Shown here piece by piece: positions 28,613 to 37,265 of a DNA stretch of 64,000 bases. The notes below the pieces were generated by a model. That model ran no database searches. It was given only the letters and a program-made list of their open reading frames with translations, and was not told the DNA's origin. Source of the stretch: Candidatus Latescibacterota bacterium (GTDB lineage Bacteria > Latescibacterota > UBA2968); contig JAJDYX010000047.1 in the NCBI GenBank assembly GCA_022824945.1, positions 124,001 through 188,000 of the forward strand, read 5' to 3'. Every line of letters starts with the position of its first letter. The first letter of the stretch is position 1. The position numbers were made by a program, and so were the translations under genes.

Positions 28613-30145
28613 ATGCGACAAAGCTACCTCTTAAAAGCCTGTGTATTCGCCACGGGGTGTGCTGGTATTGTAGCGGAATTTACGCTATCAACGCTGGCGA
28701 GCTATCTATTGGGTAACACGACATTGCAGTGGGCAGTGCTCATGTCATTGATGTTATTTGCCATGGGCCTGGGCAGCCGATGGAGCCGATTGTTGACGGA
28801 CCGGCTACTGGATCGCTTTATCGCAATCGAATTTTATCTCTCGGTCCTGTGCGCCACCTGTGCGGTTGTGGCGTATTTTGGATCGGTACTCGCGTTATCG
28901 GCAGGCGTTTTTATCTATAGCTATGCCTTTGCCATCGGCATACTAATCGGCATGGAAATCCCGCTGGTCGCGCGCATGAACGAAGCGTACCAGGATCTGC
29001 GCACCAACATCGCCTCAGTCATGGAAAAAGACTATTTTGGCGCATTGATCGGCGGACTATTGTTCGCCTTTTTTTTATTACCAGAATTGGGCCTGACCTA
29101 CACACCACTTGCATTGGGCGCGATTAACTTTATCGTGGCATCGGTATTACTGTGGCAATATCGACACTTATTGGCGCGTCGCGGGTGGCTACTAACGGCA
29201 TTCTGGATCCTGGGCACAGGCCTTCTGGTACTGGGACTTTATATCCGTCCCATTGTAATATGGGGCGAGCAAAGTCGGTATCGCGACCGCGTAGTCTATC
29301 AAGATCAAACCGCTTATCAACGCATTGTCATAACAGAATGGAAAGGCCATCACTGGCTGCACTTAAACGGCAACGTGCAATTCAGCACCTATGACGAAGA
29401 ACGCTATCACGAATCGCTGGTACATCCGGCCATGAAACTATCCGGATCGCGGAACAACGTACTCATTTTAGGCGGAGGGGATGGACTGGCTGTGCGAGAA
29501 GTCGTAAAATACGCAGATGTGAAAGCAATCACGCTGGTAGATTTAGATAAAGCGATAATCGATCTGGCGCGCACATACCCGGTCTTTGTGGAAGCGAATG
29601 CAAAGGCACTGGACGACCCGCGTGTAAATGTGATAATCGGCGATGCGGGCGCATTCCTGGCGCGTTCAGAAGCATTGTACAATATCATCATCATCGACTT
29701 GCCCGACCCCAAAGGACCAGACCTCGCCAGATTGTATTCACGGGAATTTTATCGCCTTTGTGCGCGTCACTTAACGCCCGATGGCGTACTGGTAACCCAG
29801 GCGTCGAGTCCTCTCAACGCGCGCCTTGCTTTTCTGTGCATTGAGCGCACGATGGAAGACGCTGGCTTTTCGACCATCCCCTATCACACTTATATACCGA
29901 CGATGGGAGATTGGGGATGGGTATTGGGAATGAAAGCCGAAGAAATGAGCAAAGAAAATCTCGTTCGCCGGACGCGACAACTCACCTTTGAGGATATTGA
30001 AACGCAATTTTTGAATGCAGAAGCAATGCGGGGAATGTTACACTTCTGGAAAGGCATGTTTGACAAAAAACATGCAGTCGAGGTCAGCACAGAAATGGAT
30101 CCGACCGTAGATCGATACTATCGAAAATCAGAATGGGGGTTTTAA
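28613..30145 (+). CDS. Membrane-anchored spermidine synthase-like (polyamine aminopropyltransferase-like) protein
   Basis: N-terminal multi-TM region, then SAM-binding NNVLILGGGDGLAVREVVKYADVKAITLVDLD and DLPDPKGPDLARLYSREFYRL. Confidence 0.88.
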   Translation: MRQSYLLKACVFATGCAGIVAEFTLSTLASYLLGNTTLQWAVLMSLMLFAMGLGSRWSRLLTDRLLDRFIAIEFYLSVLCATCAVVAYFGSVLALSAGVFIYSYAFAIGILIGMEIPLVARMNEAYQDLRTNIASVMEKDYFGALIGGLLFAFFLLPELGLTYTPLALGAINFIVASVLLWQYRHLLARRGWLLTAFWILGTGLLVLGLYIRPIVIWGEQSRYRDRVVYQDQTAYQRIVITEWKGHHWLHLNGNVQFSTYDEERYHESLVHPAMKLSGSRNNVLILGGGDGLAVREVVKYADVKAITLVDLDKAIIDLARTYPVFVEANAKALDDPRVNVIIGDAGAFLARSEALYNIIIIDLPDPKGPDLARLYSREFYRLCARHLTPDGVLVTQASSPLNARLAFLCIERTMEDAGFSTIPYHTYIPTMGDWGWVLGMKAEEMSKENLVRRTRQLTFEDIETQFLNAEAMRGMLHFWKGMFDKKHAVEVSTEMDPTVDRYYRKSEWGF

Positions 30146-30153
30146 TAGAAGTA

Positions 30154-30699
30154 TTAATCTACAGGCAAAATATTGGTAAACTGATATTCTTCGACAATCT
30201 CACCCACCGCGGCTTCAAAAGCGTCTTCGTCCCATTGCTCGATAGATAGGGTATGTTTCTCAGACTCGTCGAGATAATTCCAGATGATAAACTGCTGTCC
30301 CTCGTCTCCGCCATCTTTGTAAAAAGATCCAACGGCTGACGATACGCCATAGAACACAATCCCATGGCATCTAACTTCATCTGGGGGATCATCATTGTCG
30401 TGGTCGCGCATGTGCCCACGGATATCGCCTTCAACATCGGAAAGGTGAATTTTTCGCGTCAGGGCCCAGGAGATACTATCGTCTTCTGCCCGCTCGAGAT
30501 ATGCCACATCATCGCCGCAGGTGAGTTCCCATTCATCCACGCGATCACCTTCGTAATCGTAATAATGCTGCGCTGTAACCTGCCATGTTTTGAGATCGTA
30601 GTCGAGAACATAACCCATCTTGAGATCGGACAGCGTAACACTAAGGGGATCGAGAGCTTCGGGTTCTTCTTTCTTTTTTTTAAAAGGATTCCAATTCAT
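30154..30699 (-). CDS. DUF4178-like protein
   Basis: MNWNPFKKKKEEPEALDPLSVTLSDLKMGYVLDYDLKTWQVTAQHYYDYEGDRVDEWELTCGDDVAYLERAEDDSISWALTRKI; next to pspA. Confidence 0.65.
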   Translation of the reverse strand: MNWNPFKKKKEEPEALDPLSVTLSDLKMGYVLDYDLKTWQVTAQHYYDYEGDRVDEWELTCGDDVAYLERAEDDSISWALTRKIHLSDVEGDIRGHMRDHDNDDPPDEVRCHGIVFYGVSSAVGSFYKDGGDEGQQFIIWNYLDESEKHTLSIEQWDEDAFEAAVGEIVEEYQFTNILPVD

Positions 30700-30774
30700 T
30701 TTCTTTCCCTGCAACGCAGCGAGTAAAAATCTCATCCGGATGCGCCAGCGTCTCCCTCACAGACACACCCAGCG

Positions 30775-31485
30775 TCAGTCTTTTGAAGTCATCCCCATCT
30801 TTGCTTTGAGTTCAGCAAGGCGTTGATCTGTGTCCCCCGATGAGGTACTCAGTGCCGCGTCAATCTCATCATCAACGCTCTTGGATTCACCGGCTATTTC
30901 ACCATACGCCTGTGAGAGCGATTCATCTTCTTCAACCCGTTCTTTCATACGCTCGAGCATGGCAATTGTACCAGACGAATCGACTTTGGCGAGTTGCTTG
31001 TTGATTTTCTTCGTCGCAGCGGCTGTTTTTGCTCGCGCACGCAGTGAAATGAGTTCATTTTCGTGTGTCGCAATGGTAGATTTGAGTTTCTCCACCTGAC
31101 TTTGAAGCTTAGCGGCCATATCTTCCTGCATCCCGGCATCCTGCTCAAACTGAGAAATGCGGTTATCGGCCTCTGATTTGCGACTAAGGGCTTCGGTTGC
31201 CAACCGGTCTGCTTCCCCGGCATCCAGCTCACCGCTCTGGGCTTTTTGGAGCAAAACCATGGCCTTACGCTCCCAGTCAGCAGACGCCTTTTTGTTATCT
31301 TCGGCCTGCTTTCGCAATCGAATGGCCTGCCCTTTGACCTCAGCCAGGCTGGTCATCGCGCTATTGAGGTCATTTTTCAGATCGCGGATACCCTGTTCGG
31401 TCATTTTTATCGGATCTTCAAATTTATCAATAGCCGAATGGACTTCGGCCTTGCCCACACTAAAGAGACGTTGAAAGATGCTCAT
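30775..31485 (-). CDS. PspA/IM30 family protein
   Basis: MSIFQRLFSVGKAEVHSAIDKFEDPIKMTEQGIRDLKNDLNSAMTSLAEVKG; coiled-coil throughout. Confidence 0.93.
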   Translation of the reverse strand: MSIFQRLFSVGKAEVHSAIDKFEDPIKMTEQGIRDLKNDLNSAMTSLAEVKGQAIRLRKQAEDNKKASADWERKAMVLLQKAQSGELDAGEADRLATEALSRKSEADNRISQFEQDAGMQEDMAAKLQSQVEKLKSTIATHENELISLRARAKTAAATKKINKQLAKVDSSGTIAMLERMKERVEEDESLSQAYGEIAGESKSVDDEIDAALSTSSGDTDQRLAELKAKMGMTSKD

Positions 31486-31524
31486 GATATACTCCTTTTT
31501 TAAAAATGGTCAGCAGTCAACTGA

Positions 31525-31920
31525 CTACTGATGGCTATATTCGAGTAATTCTGCGGCATTATCGGCTAAGGCGAGTTCGAGCGCGGTGATCGAGCCTTCA
31601 AGCTCAGATCGGTCGAGTGTATCCAGGCGCAGGGTATCGCGAAAAAGAACCGTGCCGGTTTCATCATCCAGAGCAAACGCTCCGTGGACGAGTGTGCGAT
31701 TCATTTCGAGCAACCTTTTGTACAGATCCCCAGGGACGTTGGGAATGGGCATAATAGCTTGCTCGATAATGAGGATGGGATCTTCGCAATCGACAATGAG
31801 GTGATTGACACCGCGGTCTTCGTCGCTCACCACAACGAGTTCTTCAGCGGTATCTTCCTCGTCAATCGCGAGATTGAGGTCCAAAAGATAAGATTTGACT
31901 GTATTGAAATATTCTGACAT
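31525..31920 (-). CDS. YbjN / secretion-chaperone-like small acidic protein
   Basis: FNTVKSYLLDLNLAIDEEDTAEELVVVSDEDRGVNHLIVDCEDPILIIEQAIMPIPN...LLEMNRTLVHGAFALDDETGTVLFRDTLRLDTLDRSELEGSI; same strand as pspA. Confidence 0.55.
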   Translation of the reverse strand: MSEYFNTVKSYLLDLNLAIDEEDTAEELVVVSDEDRGVNHLIVDCEDPILIIEQAIMPIPNVPGDLYKRLLEMNRTLVHGAFALDDETGTVLFRDTLRLDTLDRSELEGSITALELALADNAAELLEYSHQ

Positions 31921-32083
31921 TTTAAACTCCTGAAAGCGGTTAGCGGAAGATGCACAACTGGCCCTCCGTCCTGCCTATGAGATACCCAAGCGAAATATTA
32001 GTTTCAAAAATTAACGTTCAAATTGGCTTCAAGTCAAGTATAGATCGCATATACTCACTCTGACCAACCACTCTGGAGATTTT

Positions 32084-33769
32084 ATGGAACCCAGGTACCC
32101 GATATGGAACATACGCCATAAGGGCGATTATCATTCTATTGCCGATGTCATTCTCGCAAATCGTTCATTAACAATAGAAGATTTGGCCGATTCTCCCGAT
32201 ATCTTGAATGACCCCTATTTAATGAAAGACATGCACCGCATAGTTGAACGCATATCAGAAGCCATTCACAATAAAGAGCGCATTGTGGTTTTTGGCGATT
32301 ACGATGTAGATGGCGTCACGAGCACCGCTGTTTTGCTGGATTTTTTTGATCTGGTAGGTGCCAATGCCACATTTCTGTTACCCGACCGGTTCCGAGATGG
32401 GTATGGCATGAAACCACCGGGTGTAGAGAGGGCATACGCACAAGGAGCACAACTCATTGTAACCGCCGACAATGGTATTTCATCTTTTGAAGCTATTGAC
32501 ACTGCCAATGACGCCGGAATTGATGTGGTAGTCATTGACCATCACCATCCACAGGACAAATTGCCAGACGCTCTGGCACTGGTGAACCCCAATCGCGCAG
32601 ACTGCGAATATCCCTTCAAGGGACTGGCTGCCGTGGGGGTGGCATTTAAGGTGGTGCAGGCTCTGGCATCGGAGTTCCTGTCCGATTCAGAACGCCGCCG
32701 ATATTTGAACTCGCTTTTAGATCTCGTCGCTTTGGGCACTGTGGCTGATATGGCTCCCATGGTCGCAGAAAACCGTCTGCTGACGCGAAAGGGGATGCAG
32801 GTACTCAATACCACCGAGCGACCGGGCTTGCAGGCACTCAAAACAGTCGCAGGTACGACCAACCGCCCCGTTGACACGATCTCTATTGGATTCTTCCTGG
32901 GACCGCGCATCAACAGCGCCGGGCGCCTATCGTCGGCCGATCTGGCACTCGATCTGTTGCGATGTCAAAACCGGGTACAGGCAGAAAAACTCGCCGAAGA
33001 ATTAAACGGTCTAAATGGCGAAAGACAGGCTCTGCAAAACGACGGCATAGCCGAAGCAGAACGCCTGGTAGAAGATAACTGGTTGGATCAGTATCGCATT
33101 CTGGTCGTGCGCGGTGAAGACTGGCATCTGGGTGTGGTTGGATTAATCGCCGGGCGATTGGTCGAAAAATTTTCGCGCCCAGCGCTGGTGTGTACCAACT
33201 TTCGGAAAAATGGCATCTATACAGGTTCTGCGCGCACAGCAGGTGGATACAATATCGTCGAGGCGATCTTCCGCGTCTCAGATTTGCTCACCGAATTTGG
33301 CGGACACGCCGATGCCGCCGGATTTTCAGTCCCCGCTGAAAATTATCTCGAATTTCAAGATCGGTTGATCGCAGATGCTCAAGCGCGGCTATCAGAGGAA
33401 GCCCTGACGCCCCAACTGGAAGTCGATGCCGCACTCAAACCATCTGATATTTCGCTCGTGACCGTTGACACCCTGGACAAATTGGCACCTTTTGGGGCAA
33501 AAAACGAATTGCCGCGTTTTATAGCTCGCGATTGCCGAATTGCAGATGCACGCGCCATAGGCCGCGGGGCGCATCTGAAACTCACTGTGGATACAGGTGC
33601 TGATCTGTGCGATGCAATCTGGTTTCGCCAGGGCGAGCGAGTTTACGAATTGTCAGTAGGTGATCGCGTCGATCTCGCCTTTGCACTACAGGCCAATACA
33701 TGGCAGGGCAGAACCAGCGTGCAAATGCTCGTAGAGGACATGCGCCTGTCGAGTTCTGGTAAGGGTTGA
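32084..33769 (+). CDS. recJ: Single-stranded-DNA-specific exonuclease RecJ
   Basis: FGDYDVDGVTSTAVL, DHHHP, GPRINSAGRLSSADLAL, GGHADAAGFS motifs. Confidence 0.96.
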   Translation: MEPRYPIWNIRHKGDYHSIADVILANRSLTIEDLADSPDILNDPYLMKDMHRIVERISEAIHNKERIVVFGDYDVDGVTSTAVLLDFFDLVGANATFLLPDRFRDGYGMKPPGVERAYAQGAQLIVTADNGISSFEAIDTANDAGIDVVVIDHHHPQDKLPDALALVNPNRADCEYPFKGLAAVGVAFKVVQALASEFLSDSERRRYLNSLLDLVALGTVADMAPMVAENRLLTRKGMQVLNTTERPGLQALKTVAGTTNRPVDTISIGFFLGPRINSAGRLSSADLALDLLRCQNRVQAEKLAEELNGLNGERQALQNDGIAEAERLVEDNWLDQYRILVVRGEDWHLGVVGLIAGRLVEKFSRPALVCTNFRKNGIYTGSARTAGGYNIVEAIFRVSDLLTEFGGHADAAGFSVPAENYLEFQDRLIADAQARLSEEALTPQLEVDAALKPSDISLVTVDTLDKLAPFGAKNELPRFIARDCRIADARAIGRGAHLKLTVDTGADLCDAIWFRQGERVYELSVGDRVDLAFALQANTWQGRTSVQMLVEDMRLSSSGKG

Positions 33770-33922
33770 AATTATACCGATTAGCAGTCAGCAAATCAGG
33801 CGCTATCGAGCCGTCATCGCGGCATGGTTTTAAGCCGCGATCCAGAAAGTTTTTATCATTACTGTCGTTGCGCTACGCCTGTGTACCAATTGCGATAGAA
33901 TTTGTTAATAAAGGTATTTTTA

Positions 33923-34021
33923 ATGCATCTTGAAGACTTATCTGTGGGAAACTCCCTTGTAGGTATTGAACCGTCAAATGATCTGAAAACGTTACTCACA
34001 AAAAACATACTTGCCCGATAA
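33923..34021 (+). pseudogene. Possible N-terminal remnant of a helicase-like gene
   Basis: Short ORF MHLEDLSVGNSLVGIEPSNDLKTLLTKNILAR; LEDL.VG..V.GI.P start resembles large SNF2/DEAD-type helicases as I recall them; low certainty. Confidence 0.25.
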
Positions 34022-34050
34022 GCCATCCAGGATATACAGAGGAGGCAGCA

Positions 34051-35562
34051 ATGGCGACATCACAAGATAAAAATCTTACGCTGTCGGTCAAAGACTTTGG
34101 ACCGATTTATAATGCAGAAATCGAACTGCGCCCGCTTACTGTATTTGTCGGACCGAGTAATACGGGAAAGTCTTATTTGGCGGTTTTGATCTACGCACTA
34201 CATAAGTTTTTTAATAGTCACGAAGGAAAGGAGCCTCCTTTTTTATATATTAGCAGTCCGAGTTTCCCAGATGAGGCCGTGATACACGGGCAAGACATCA
34301 CGCGTTTGATTGGCAGAGTAGACGAAATCGTTTCACAAGTGAACGAGAATTCTTCTACTATTCCACCAGATGAAATTGCGTCGCTGATCCGTGCTATGTT
34401 CAGTCATCTTCTTCCCGCCAATGATCTCGCCGACGAAATAATGCGGTGCTTTGGTATTGACGAGACTAGAAGACTTATTCGCTACGAAAGTAAGGAAAGT
34501 GCTAAGATCACCCTCTCACCGGTCACCCCAGAAGCCGAATACAACCACAGTTCATTGTATAAATTCATCATTGCAAAAGAGGCTTTTACCACTTCAATTC
34601 CCGATACCAATTTGCAGATCGGAAAAGACGCTCTTGAGGAGTATATCCAAGACGCATCCGAAGGCAAAATAAGGTTCGGACAAAAATGGACAGATAGTGA
34701 TGAAAGAAAGTCTTTTGTGGCTAAATTGATGAATGGCCTTTCTGCGAACATCGCTTCTTACTTCGATAATCCAATAAGTCAGCCCGCCCATTATCTCCCT
34801 GCAGATCGCACGGGCGTTATGCACGCGCACAAGGTTGTTGTAGGTTCTTTGATCCGGGGGGCATCGCGAGGTATCCATCCCACACGGGCATTACCGGCGC
34901 TCTCTGGCGTTGTCGCAGACTTCATTGAACAACTCCTTGAATTAGGCGATTTGTCAAGCAGAAGGAAAAGACTGAATGAGAATCTCACCCAACGCCTTGA
35001 AAAAGAAATTCTGAGTGGTTCAATTCGCAACGAAAAATCAGAAACGGGGTATCCCGTATTTTCTTACCAACCAACAGGGTGGAAAGAAGACTTGCCTCTA
35101 ATGAACACCTCATCCATGGTATCGGAACTCGCACCCGTCGTATTGTACCTGCGCCATGTCGTCTCTCCTGGGGAAGTCCTGATCATTGAAGAACCCGAAT
35201 CCCACCTGCACCCTGGAATGCAGGTCGCTTTCATTCGGCATCTTGCGGCGGCGGTGCTTTCTGGCATACGGGTCATCATTACCACACATAGCGAATGGGT
35301 ATTGGAAGAACTCGCCAATCTGGTACGCCTCTCGGAACTTTCGGAATCTGACAGAAAAGGGATCGGTGGGGCGGACTACGCGCTCAGCCCCGACCAGGTA
35401 GGCACATGGCTGTTCGAGCCTAAAAAACGCCCCAGGGGTTCGGTTGTGAAGGAGATACCCCTTGATGTGGATTATGGTGGTTTCCGATCCGACTACGACG
35501 ATATTGCGATCGGTACCCACAACGATTGGGCAACAATCTCCAACCGAATCGAGGAAAATTGA
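34051..35562 (+). CDS. AAA/ABC-type ATPase (AAA15/OLD-like)
   Basis: Walker A GPSNTGKSY; Walker B EVLIIEEPESHLHPGMQ; ITTHSEWVLEEL; no obvious TOPRIM. Confidence 0.88.
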   Translation: MATSQDKNLTLSVKDFGPIYNAEIELRPLTVFVGPSNTGKSYLAVLIYALHKFFNSHEGKEPPFLYISSPSFPDEAVIHGQDITRLIGRVDEIVSQVNENSSTIPPDEIASLIRAMFSHLLPANDLADEIMRCFGIDETRRLIRYESKESAKITLSPVTPEAEYNHSSLYKFIIAKEAFTTSIPDTNLQIGKDALEEYIQDASEGKIRFGQKWTDSDERKSFVAKLMNGLSANIASYFDNPISQPAHYLPADRTGVMHAHKVVVGSLIRGASRGIHPTRALPALSGVVADFIEQLLELGDLSSRRKRLNENLTQRLEKEILSGSIRNEKSETGYPVFSYQPTGWKEDLPLMNTSSMVSELAPVVLYLRHVVSPGEVLIIEEPESHLHPGMQVAFIRHLAAAVLSGIRVIITTHSEWVLEELANLVRLSELSESDRKGIGGADYALSPDQVGTWLFEPKKRPRGSVVKEIPLDVDYGGFRSDYDDIAIGTHNDWATISNRIEEN

Positions 35563-35567
35563 ACCAG

Positions 35568-36047
35568 ATGACGATGATGGAGTCGGTACGGGGAAAGGTA
35601 GATGCTCGATGCCTGAGAAAGCAGTGTAGGGCAGGGAAGTGCTCAATTTCACTCAAAGGAGTTTCGCGTCAATTCGTTTTGATCCACATGGATTCTCCCG
35701 GTTCACCTCCAAGCCAGCATGAAACGCGATGTGACTACCTGTTCATCGGATCTTTAGACGATACAGATGGAAGTCCGTGGACCGTACCCATAGAACTGAA
35801 ATCAGGTGGGATCAGTGCCAGCGCGGTCGCAAAGCAACTGCAGGCTGGTGCTGATGTTGCTGATCAGATTATTCCACATGGTGCAAGTACGAAGTTTACC
35901 CCAGTTGTTGCATCGGGCAGGATTTCGAAAATTGAGCAGAGACGACTGAGAAACACGTCTAACAATGTTCGCTTTCGCGGGAGATCGGAAATCATACAGA
36001 GAATCAGGTGTGGAGATCCTCTGACACGAGTGCTAACAAATCCGTGA
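35568..36047 (+). CDS. Small PD-(D/E)XK nuclease-like partner protein
   Basis: RCDYLFIGSLDDTDGSPWTVPIELKSGGISASAVAKQLQAGAD: D...ExK plus following helix with QL; starts 6 nt after the ATPase stop. Confidence 0.55.
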   Translation: MTMMESVRGKVDARCLRKQCRAGKCSISLKGVSRQFVLIHMDSPGSPPSQHETRCDYLFIGSLDDTDGSPWTVPIELKSGGISASAVAKQLQAGADVADQIIPHGASTKFTPVVASGRISKIEQRRLRNTSNNVRFRGRSEIIQRIRCGDPLTRVLTNP

Positions 36048-36137
36048 TGAATGAAATACACCTACATTGCCGACAAATTCTACACCATTGAAAACGCCAA
36101 TCAACTGGACTTTACGAACAAAACATGGGAGTAAACC

Positions 36138-37262
36138 ATGGGCATCGCTGAAAAATTAAACGTGGGCATTGTGGGGGCTGCTGGGCGTGGAGGAAGTTTT
36201 CGGGTCGCTTTTGAAGCGCATGAAACAGCTCGTATTCACGCGGTATGCGATGTGCGCGAAGAGGAACTCGACGCCGCTGCTGAGAGATTGGGAGCATCTG
36301 AAAAATACGCGGATTACGAAACCATGCTCGCGCGCTCGGAACTCGATGCAGTCGTCATCGGCACGCCCATGCATTTTCACGCCCCCCAGGCAATCGAAGC
36401 ATTGAACCGGAACATCCACGTCCTGAGCGAAGTCACAGCCGGGGTCTCCATAGCGGAATGCCGCTACCTGGTACATGCTGCTACATCGTCAAAAGCAATC
36501 TATATGATGGCTGAAAATTACACCTATACCCGCCCCAACGTACTGGTAAAAGAACTCGTGAGACAGGGATTATTCGGCGATGTATATTACGGAGAAGGAG
36601 AGTATTTGCACGAATTGAAAGCCCTGAATGAAATCACAAAATGGCGGCGCAAGTGGCAAACGGGCATTGATGGTATAACCTATTGCACCCACAGCCTGGG
36701 ACCTCTTTTGCAATGGATGCCGGGCGACCGCGTGGTGCGCGTGTGTTGTGCGGGCAGCGGACACCATTACACAGATCCCCGGGGAGATCAATATGAAAAT
36801 CAAGATTCGTGCGTCATGTTGTGCCAGATGGCAAGCGGCGGGCTGGTAAAAATTCGGGTGGATATGCTATCGGAACGCCCCCATGCAACTGGCAATTTTC
36901 AACTACAAGGGACAAAAGGGTGTTATGAATCGGCGAGAGCGCGCGGCGGTATCAATCGCGTATGGCTCGCAGATATCTGCGAAGAAAAAAATGAATGGAT
37001 GAACTTGACAGATCTGGAAAAAGATTATTTGCCCGACATGTGGCGCAACCCCTCTGAATCGGCACTAAAAGCCGGGCACGGCGGAGGCGACTATTTCGAG
37101 ATCATGGATTTTATTCAAAGCATCAACGGCGAAATCGCCTGTCCAATTGGCATTCACGAGGCCATGGACATGACCTTGCCGGGTTTAATCAGTCAACAAT
37201 CAATTGTGCAAGATGGCGCGTGGTTAGACGTACCCGATTCGCGCTCGTGGATAGAGGAGTAA
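36138..37262 (+). CDS. Gfo/Idh/MocA family oxidoreductase
   Basis: LNVGIVGAAGRGGSF Rossmann motif; HVLSEVTAGVSIAEC. Confidence 0.92.
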   Translation: MGIAEKLNVGIVGAAGRGGSFRVAFEAHETARIHAVCDVREEELDAAAERLGASEKYADYETMLARSELDAVVIGTPMHFHAPQAIEALNRNIHVLSEVTAGVSIAECRYLVHAATSSKAIYMMAENYTYTRPNVLVKELVRQGLFGDVYYGEGEYLHELKALNEITKWRRKWQTGIDGITYCTHSLGPLLQWMPGDRVVRVCCAGSGHHYTDPRGDQYENQDSCVMLCQMASGGLVKIRVDMLSERPHATGNFQLQGTKGCYESARARGGINRVWLADICEEKNEWMNLTDLEKDYLPDMWRNPSESALKAGHGGGDYFEIMDFIQSINGEIACPIGIHEAMDMTLPGLISQQSIVQDGAWLDVPDSRSWIEE

Positions 37263-37265
37263 AAC

